A DNA stretch of 64,000 nucleotides from Aurelia coerulea (Eukaryota; Cnidaria; Scyphozoa; Semaeostomeae; Ulmaridae), in the NCBI GenBank assembly GCA_039566865.1, contig CM076954.1, positions 6,022,001 through 6,086,000 of the forward strand, in the 5' to 3' direction. Each line of letters starts with the position of its first letter. Position 1 is the stretch's first letter. Under the pieces are notes generated by a model that had not been told where the DNA came from, did not search any database, and worked only from the letters and a program-made list of their open reading frames with translations. The translations under genes and the position numbers were made by a program. Positions 57,618 to 64,000 of the stretch are shown here, in pieces.

Positions 57618-58203
57618 TACCGGGTGTCCTAAAAAATGTATACGGATTTGATTGAATCCAGCGCTGTGAATTTCGCTTTAATCAATGTATAATCACTCTA
57701 AAAATGTTTCTTGATAGTTAACTTGAATATAGATACCTTGTTTGTTGGTATTGGTGCTTTGAGAGCAGACAAGTTAATCTTGAAAGCTCAAACTTGCCTC
57801 TTCCTCCAAACCAGAGCTTTAGCCTTTTTGGCCTTGGCTATTTCTTAAGGCACAGCGTATAAATCAACGATAGCCTTGATGAAATTTGAGCAATGTTGGA
57901 TCTTGTGTTATTCTGTTTTCCAGAAGTCACCCCCCCCCCCAGTCACCCATTGGGAAGTCTCTTAATTTTTCATTCATTTCAGTTTTTAATTTCGATGTGC
58001 TTGAGGAATTTGCTTAGGCCAAAAGGCCAAAGCTTTGGTTTGCAAGTGCACCTAAATTTGAGCTTTCAAGAAGCACCAATACCAACAAACGAGGTATCTA
58101 TTTTAAATGTAACTATCGAGAAACATTTTGAGAGTGATTAGCTATTTGTTAAAGCTAAATTCGGAGTCAACCAAATTTGTATACCTTTTTGAGACATCCG
58201 GTA
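57618..58203. mobile_element. TACCGGGTGT foldback MITE, 586 bp
   Basis: TACCGGGTGTCCTAAAAAAT at the left and TTTTTGAGACATCCGGTA at the right. Arms of about 220 bp share the CCAAACCAGAGCTTT and TTGTTTGTTGGTATTGGTGC words with the element at 1421-2417. TA at both edges. Confidence 0.88.
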
Positions 58204-59053
58204 TTTTCTAGGGGACTCGTGCTTGTTATCAGCTTTAGTTGCGCATATCCAGTTTAAACCACAAACTGCACTTTCTCAAGAAACAACGAGTGCAGTCTGG
58301 AACTACGCGGCTTGCTAAAACTGACAAAATCATGTTTTCACTAATTTTACGAAGTGGAGCCCTGGAGCCCTGAAAAGTATGCAATGGAGCCCTGGAGCAC
58401 GGCAAATTTTCCTTTGGGAGCCCGGAGCCCATACAAATATGCCCTGGAGACTCGGAGCCCGAGATCCCTTAGGGGGCCTCAGTAGTGTCTCGCATATAAG
58501 AAACATAAGCTTTTCCATTTCAGGTCTGATGCGTTTCTTATAAATGAGGTAGAATTCAAATCAGGGTAAAGTTTCTTATTAGAAAATAAATGTACTTACT
58601 ATGACTATCGATGAACATGAACTGAACCACTCAGACACACCATTTATGATTGTGATAAAAAACATATTTTTGCAGGCCCGTAGCATCTATTGGGGCCGGT
58701 CGGGCCCGGGCCCCCCCGATAATTTCCAGAAGTTGAATTTTTTATTCTTCATAATAACATAGAAAACTGATCATCAGTGAAAGGCCCTTGGCACTGAAGA
58801 GAGTCAATACCTATCTAAGTTCAAAAACAACAAACTACCGACTCAACCACCAGCAAATGGTGAAACATGTGCACAAGGACAGAGTTGATAAATGCAACCT
58901 TGTCAGCATCGTAAACGAACTTGTCATATATTCCAATGCAAGGAAATTGAACTTTGGAAAGCTCAACCCATTTGACATCAGAGAAGCACTTCGTCAAGAG
59001 AGACAAAAAGTACCCAGATTTCAACAATCAATAATCGTATCTAAACTAACGAA

Positions 59054-59411
59054 CAGTGGCGTGGTCCTCGAGATCCTCGAAAACCGAAAAGAAAAAGCTG
59101 GGTATAGATGAGAATGAATTTTCCAAGAAATGTCAAATCTTCCATTTTAGCATTGGCAAATATGGAATCAGGGGATGCATTCTAAGACAAAGTAAAGGAT
59201 GTTTTTTCAAAAATTTTCTTTATGCTTCAACTCATAAGAGAACTGTCACAACGCTATAAAAGATTCCTTGTCGCTAATGGCAAGCATGATATTGGGAGAT
59301 GCATACTAAGCCAAAGTAAAGGGCGTGGCCCCAAAAATTGTCCAGGGGGCTTCCCCCAGACCCCCCCCCTCATTTCAATTCCGCCCATTTAATTTACTCT
59401 GGCCATGACAT
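59054..59411. mobile_element. hAT-type MITE, reverse orientation, degraded right end
   Basis: CAGTGGCGTGGTCC at the left; reversed body words TTCTAAGACAAAGTAAAGG and ACTAAGCCAAAGTAAAGGGC; the right end is GGCCATGACATGG, diverged. Same family as 56782-57084. Confidence 0.75.
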
Positions 59412-59604
59412 GGCTTTCGTAGGACGCCATGAAAATTGTGTGATGACTATTGTAAAATCAAATATCAAGTAAATCTTACGCACTCTCTCGACAAAGTATT
59501 CTTATCCTATCGTAGTTTCATTTTAGCTAACTTGTTTGAAATATATTTGGATTCGTAAATTTCCTATTTTTCTTCAGGACCTCCGATCATAAAATGCCCT
59601 TTAA

Positions 59605-60478
59605 CCCTAATCCTACCGGGCTTTTTTTGATCTAACATTTCCGGGGGGGGGGGGTGCTTTCCACCCCCCTCTATAAATAGCCGTAGACTAATGGGAAAAC
59701 ATTGAAACTTGGCGAGGGCGTAGTCCTAACTATTCTCAACCGATTGGTAGTTTTTGGGCGTGGCCACCTCATTAGGTGACGTCACTATGACGTCATAATG
59801 CCGGAAAATGTCAAAATATATGGTTTTCCGGCTTAATTGTTCTAAAAACGGAATAAAGGTAATCTGAATGACTTTTTCCATTCTTATTTGGCGTAAAATC
59901 CATTTCCAATTCAAATATGATGCATAGAGGTGTTTTAGACTGTTATTTTGGAGGAAAATGACAAAAATTGATGACGTCATAAATAAAAACTGTGTTTTTC
60001 TGCCAAAAATTTATAATAATTGGCTCAAAATGCTTTTAAAGTGTTGCAAAACGTAATTCTATGCATTTTAAACAAAATCTGTTGGAAAAAACTTCAAAAT
60101 TTGCCAAAATGACCCAAAATGGCGGCCAGAGTGACGTCATCATTTAAGAATGATGACGTCAGCAAATTCCATTGTTATTGACAACAATAGAAAGCTAATT
60201 GTTTGCTGATTCTTTTGAAGTACAATAGTCAACATTTGGGACTAATTCTGGGAGTAAAAATATCAAAATCATTAATTTTTCCAATACCTTGCTCCAAATA
60301 TGGTAGTGTCACCTGTCACGTGACACCTATTGTTCAAAAATTCAATTGTCAAAATGAAGCTAATAGATAATTAGTAATTGTCAGAGAGTTTGAGGGTCAT
60401 AGCTTTTGTCGCTAAAGAATGCTCTGCAAAAAACCGACAGGGGGGTTGGAAAACACCCCCCCCCCGGTAGGATTAGGG
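59605..60478. mobile_element. piggyBac-type MITE with clustered TGACGTCA words
   Basis: CCCTAATCCTACCGGG at the left and CCGGTAGGATTAGGG at the right, with TTAA directly outside both (59601-59604 and 60479-60482), as in piggyBac elements. It is 874 bp with no transposase. GTGACGTCAC (59777-59786), further TGACGTCA-type words (about 59788, 59972, 60132 and 60153) and GTCACGTGAC (about 60315) are clustered inside. Confidence 0.88.
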
Positions 60479-60759
60479 TTAAGCAATGCACAGAAGGGCG
60501 TTGCCAAAAGAAAAGAGGGCATCGACCGAGCAATTTTTCCGGAGGCCTCGCCCCCGGACCCTCGGAAGCTTTACCCCTTCGGTGCGAATTTGTGCCCCTC
60601 CAATCTGAAAAACGCTCCTACGGGCCTGATTTTTGATATGCATTTGTAAATTTCACTTCCAGCAAACAAACAATATAATTATTCCAGGGAGGTGTTCTTT
60701 TCTGCTTAGTGTTATTGAATAAGAAACAACGTTTTTTTTTCAGACCTGTACTAGAGTGG

Positions 60760-61866
60760 TGTCCCCCATTATGCCCATGTCGTCGCGAAGTTCTGAGTTA
60801 TATCTAGCCTGCGTGCCAAAGAGAGCAATTAATGAAAAAACCAAATTGCCAGATTATGTCACAAACGAATGGAGAAAAAGATGTCAGAGTATTGATTTTT
60901 GCGCAAACTCTTTATACTGAGTTTAGAGGATTTTAAAGAAGGGGGTAAAAACGTCGTTTTCTTCTAGCGTCGCCCATTATGGCCGCAGGAGAAACAATGA
61001 ACATTCCATTATGCGAATGGAATAAGCTTGAGCCTGAATTGAGACTTGCACCTTCTATTGCTGTTTTTAAGAAAAAGCTCTTATCAATAATCCGTCCCCC
61101 TGCAAAATCTGTATTTGGAATTCACGATCCCACAGGATTATCCTACCTAACACAACTCAGGGTTGGTCTCAGCAAGTTAAATCTCCATAAATTCAAGCAT
61201 AATTTCAGAGATACCATAAACCCAATGTGCCCAACAAGCGATGGCATTGAAGACACGGAGCACTTTTTGTTGCTCTGCCCTTCTTTTGATGTTCAACGAC
61301 AAAATCTTCTCGCTGAAATTGTTGAATTATTACGACCATATGTACAAATCACCAATCTTTCAAATCATTCTTTGACGCAGCTTTTATTGTATGGTGATGA
61401 AGACCTTTCTAATGAGTTGAATAGAAATGTACTCGAATTAACTTTACGCTTCATCCACGAAACTGGTCGGTTTGATTAAGATCCATTGAGAATTTAGCCA
61501 TGCACTAAGCAATCACCAAGTCCCGTACCGTTAGTGTTTCTTTTCCTTGTAAATTCTGTTTCACATCAGATGGTCAGGCATTTTACTTACCTAAATCTAC
61601 ACCAAATGAGTTGCACTCGTTGCATCAACAAATTCATCGCAACACTGACCTGACATCTGGAGTGAAACTGAATCCAGTATAGTATCCTTTAATTTATAAA
61701 TTGTTCGTAGTGTGATTGTATACGGTTTAACGTTTCGTGTTTTTAGATATTGGCCATGGGGTAGTCATAGTCTTTCGCTCCCCACGGTATCGTACTTGTA
61801 GTGTCGTATAGTAATTAGAATTAGGTATAGTAGAATGTAAAGTATCTTGTAAAATTTAATATTTGA

Positions 61867-61900
<34 letters not shown>

Positions 61901-62262
61901 ACTCTCCGGTAAAAAGTTTTAATGAGAAAAAAAGCTTTAATTAATGTTCTTTGTTTATCATTTGGTACTTTAAACCCAAAAATATCAATAAGAATTAACC
62001 TAAACTTCGAGGTTTGGCAATTGAAATACATACTTCGAGTTGTTCTAAATCCTGCCTTATCTCTTGTGCAGGGATGGATGAGTTTTGGCATAGTTTCTAA
62101 AATGAAAATAGACTTAATATAATGCTGTGTTTTTTGGGTTTCGATGATTTTCCAAGTCAGTAAGTAAGATTTAAATCCAAATTGGTGTTTATTTTTGTAT
62201 TTTAATATTTTGAAGCGATTGGAAACTTCTCTGGTAAACTGATGGGCATAATGGGCGACGAA
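60760..62262. mobile_element. Element with CCCATTATGCCCAT ends, cut by a LINE
   Basis: GTGTCCCCCATTATGCCCAT (about 60760) is answered by ATGGGCATAATGGGCGAC (about 62243-62260); a further GTCGCCCATTATGG occurs at 60970. No target duplication can be read. A 171-codon minus-strand ORF over the right part (61765-62280) runs through the LINE poly-A as FFFF. Only its first part (HYAHQFTREVSNRFKILKYK) belongs to this element, and I do not recognise it. Confidence 0.5.
61005..61900 (+). pseudogene. Non-LTR retrotransposon 3' end (family C) with long poly-A
   Basis: Open for about 155 codons: [40 protein letters not shown], then [20 protein letters not shown] and a stop at 61477-61479. A 3' UTR of about 390 bp and about 31 As (61869-61899) follow. 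Severely 5'-truncated, but the tail is intact and the poly-A long, so this is a fairly recent insertion. It lacks the extra G that breaks the copy at 28403. Confidence 0.92.
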
Positions 62263-62288
62263 AATAGCAATTAGCAGCACTCAGACAA

Positions 62289-62827
62289 TGTAATACCGCT
62301 ACTTTTGCAGCCTCGCTTAGTAAGCCTCGTTTGCGTATTTTTCCTTTGGTTCCATTCATTTGCACTTTCCCATATTAATAATACTTGTTTGTTACTAGCT
62401 TTGCGTCACTAGACTTTGCGCGCGCTTTGTGAGTAAGACTTAATGGTTCTACTAGGAAACCATATTGCTTTTAGAGCTTATGCCACTTGTAGTTCAGGTA
62501 GTAATTCTCATACCTATCATTGTGACTCAACCCTGGGACTCACAGGTTAGACGCCCTACCCACATTTAGGTATCCGCCGCAACCAACACAAAGGATTATG
62601 ATTAGTGTTAATGAGTATTACCTCCAGGCAAACTCGTAGCATAAATAGTGCATCGTAACATTGTTGATTTAACTTCAGTAACTTGAGTTCATTGAGTACA
62701 CGTGGTGCTTGAGAAAGACCTCGTGGTACGTCAGATTATTCGATATACGTTTGAGAAAGCTATATCTGTGTGTGTCTATTCGTGAAGACTCTGCTCGGAA
62801 CTTGCCGTAATCAGAAGCCGATTTACA
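62289..62827 (+). repeat. Probable 5' LTR of the gag-bearing retrotransposon
   Basis: Bounded by TGTAATACCG (62289) and TTTACA (62827), the TG...CA form of an LTR, and followed at once by a primer-binding-like TGGTGACAG. CATAAATAG near 62640 could be a TATA-type promoter. The second LTR is outside the window, so the start is inferred. Confidence 0.55.
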
Positions 62828-62828
62828 G

Positions 62829-62846
62829 TGGTGACAGTTGTCGCGG
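62829..62846 (+). promoter_or_regulatory. Primer-binding-site-like sequence
   Basis: TGGTGACAGTTGTCGCGG begins with TGG, the complement of tRNA CCA, one base after the presumed LTR end. I cannot say which tRNA. Confidence 0.45.
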
Positions 62847-63039
62847 GATATTTGAAGACTGAAAAGTTTCAGATCGCCGCCGAAAACCGAAGTGAAGCCG
62901 AGAGATTGCCGTACGCCGTCATAAAGGGACGTAAGTGATCACTGTATATATATTTTGCAGCTGCCTATATTTTGTACATACAACTTTGAACTTGTTTATA
63001 CCAGAACTTTCTTTGAACGTTTCGACCAATTTTTGCAAA

Positions 63040-63990
63040 ATGAGTAAAAGAAGAGGAACACGAGCTAGGACATACGACTTAGAATTGCCTACCACAACAA
63101 CTTTTACCACCAGTACGAGTATCACCGCTCAAGACGACCAGCCAAAAACTGTCGTTCAGCCAAGTAAATTTTTCGGAGAACCAGGTGAAGACATCGAAAA
63201 GTGGTTAAAAAGTTTCGAACGTGTTGCCAAAGCTAATAATTGGACCGAGAAACGTCAGGTCGATATTTTGCCTGCATTTTTGAGGGATAGAGCGGCAGAA
63301 ATTTTCGATGAACTGCCCGATGGGAGTAAAAACAATTTAGATGAGTTAAAAGAGGTTTTAACTGAACATTTCATGCCAAAAGAAGCCCGAAGATTTTATT
63401 ATGCCGATCTCTATGCCCGAAAGCAAGGGAACACGGAGTCAGCCGCCGATTTCGGGAGGGTCATCCAACAACTTGTCCGCAGAGCCTATGCTGAAATGCC
63501 CTTAGAACACCAAGACACCCTGATGAGGGAACATTTCGTAAACGGCCTTAGGCCAGAGTTGAAAAGAATCATTTTGATTAGCGACCCGAAAACGTTTAAT
63601 CAAGCTGTCGACGTTGCCAAAAGGGAGGAGATCAACGAACAGGTTACGAATGGATCTGCTCCATGGGTTAGGCCAAAATCAGCTATTTCCATCCATTCAA
63701 ATGCCGTTGCCGCAAGCCCTGTTGCCGCCATTTCTGGGGAACAACGAATGAATGAACGCCTTGATCGTTTAGAGGGTGCCATTGAAAAACTTGCCCTAAC
63801 AGTAGCAGAAGCGAACTCTAGCAAAAGAACAGGAAACCGTAATTTTGGGAATGGAAGGAGATACAATTATGACGATCGAAATCTCCGTACAAGTGATGGC
63901 CGCCCCATTTGCAACTATTGTAAAAAGGTTGGACATTATGAATCCATGTGCCAAGAGAAGAAAAATGCAGGACACAATTCAAAAAACTAG
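63040..63990 (+). CDS. Ty3/gypsy-type Gag with CCHC zinc knuckle
   Basis: A 316-codon frame from the ATG at 63040 (MSKRRGTRARTYD) to TAG at 63988-63990. An upstream in-frame extension exists, but this is the first Met with protein-like sequence after it. The middle reads FGEPGEDIEKWLKSFERVAK, LPAFLRDRAAEIFDELPDG and then AYAEMPLEHQDTLMREHFVN GL, the retrotransposon Gag capsid-like fold region. The end has CNYCKKVGHYESMC, a perfect C-x2-C-x4-H-x4-C nucleic-acid-binding knuckle (about residues 291-304). Gag packages element RNA into particles. The frame is intact. Pol would follow beyond the right edge, in another frame or after the stop. Confidence 0.9.
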   Translation: MSKRRGTRARTYDLELPTTTTFTTSTSITAQDDQPKTVVQPSKFFGEPGEDIEKWLKSFERVAKANNWTEKRQVDILPAFLRDRAAEIFDELPDGSKNNLDELKEVLTEHFMPKEARRFYYADLYARKQGNTESAADFGRVIQQLVRRAYAEMPLEHQDTLMREHFVNGLRPELKRIILISDPKTFNQAVDVAKREEINEQVTNGSAPWVRPKSAISIHSNAVAASPVAAISGEQRMNERLDRLEGAIEKLALTVAEANSSKRTGNRNFGNGRRYNYDDRNLRTSDGRPICNYCKKVGHYESMCQEKKNAGHNSKN

Positions 63991-64000
63991 AAATTGCTGC

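Larger units (their letters stand above)
56284..58481. mobile_element. Composite element with TGAGGCCCCC ends and GGAGCCC repeats
   Basis: TGAGGCCCCCAAAGGGG at the left and CCCTTAGGGGGCCTCA at the right, with GTAG outside both (56280-56283 and 58482-58485). Both sub-terminal regions carry runs of TGGAGCCC or GGAGCACTGGAGCCC (56310-56410 and 58355-58460). Nested inside are a hAT-type MITE (56782-57084) and a TACCGGGTG MITE (57618-58203). 56466-56860 repeats 53733-54116. Confidence 0.65.
58673..60628. mobile_element. hAT-like element with CAGGCCCGTAG ends
   Basis: CAGGCCCGTAGCATC at the left and CCTACGGGCCTG at the right; ATTTTTG lies outside both (58666-58672 and 60629-60635), a 7-8 bp duplication. 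The 107-codon plus-strand ORF (58788-59111) reads RVNTYLSSKTTNYRLNHQQM and RQERQKVPRFQQSIIVSKLT. It looks protein-like, but I cannot assign it. Two elements are nested inside. Confidence 0.7.

Noticed and set aside
61765..62280. 171-codon ORF with a poly-Phe run
   Set aside because: The Phe run is the antisense of a LINE poly-A tail; the frame joins two unrelated sequences.

Overview
This window is eukaryotic, almost certainly from an invertebrate metazoan. It is AT-rich, has introns of several kilobases, and carries a dense load of decayed transposable elements: Ty3/gypsy, several non-LTR families, a GIY-YIG Penelope-like element, a tRNA-derived SINE, a 5S-like SINE, and hAT, piggyBac, Mutator-like and Tc1/mariner-like non-autonomous elements. 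A cnidarian or similar marine invertebrate would fit. The sequence alone does not settle the species.

One host gene runs through most of the window on the minus strand. I assembled 14 coding exons by hand, in order from 43580 down to 2987. They encode a CAP-Gly domain linker protein of the CLIP3/CLIP4 (CLIPR-59-like) type: an N-terminal segment with an SFFDP motif, three ankyrin-like repeats, a complete first CAP-Gly domain (with GKNDG) and the first half of a second CAP-Gly domain. Every junction has AG/GT ends and all phases agree, giving one open frame of 395 codons plus 2 nt. The first exon(s) lie above 43580 or outside the window, and the 3' exons lie left of position 1. Nearly everything else up to 43.5 kb is intron filled with mobile elements.

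Layout. 0-3 kb: a broken gypsy pol cut by a foldback MITE, with a possible 3' LTR start. 3-9 kb: exons 14-12 with MITEs, LINE tails and an array of GGGTA-loop palindromes. 9-26 kb: exons 12-4 with foldback elements, two SINE types and a 601-bp near-perfect hairpin with a 9-bp target duplication. 27-34.5 kb: a LINE whose target duplication covers the donor splice site of exon 3, then a Penelope-like element with a long ORF and a hammerhead-like core. 36-43.5 kb: a LINE split by a 978-bp transposon, exon 2, a 4.2-kb nested foldback and exon 1. 43.6-62 kb: no host gene recognised; nested elements, including two inverted copies of a 0.9-kb terminal-repeat element and a second palindrome array. 62.3 kb to the end: the 5' part of an LTR retrotransposon with an intact gag ORF.

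A recurrent theme is a large set of TA-flanked elements whose ends begin with TACCGGGTG or a close variant but whose interiors differ. Several insertions have an empty-site counterpart elsewhere in the same window, so their boundaries can be read directly. No CRISPR, operon or prokaryotic feature is present.
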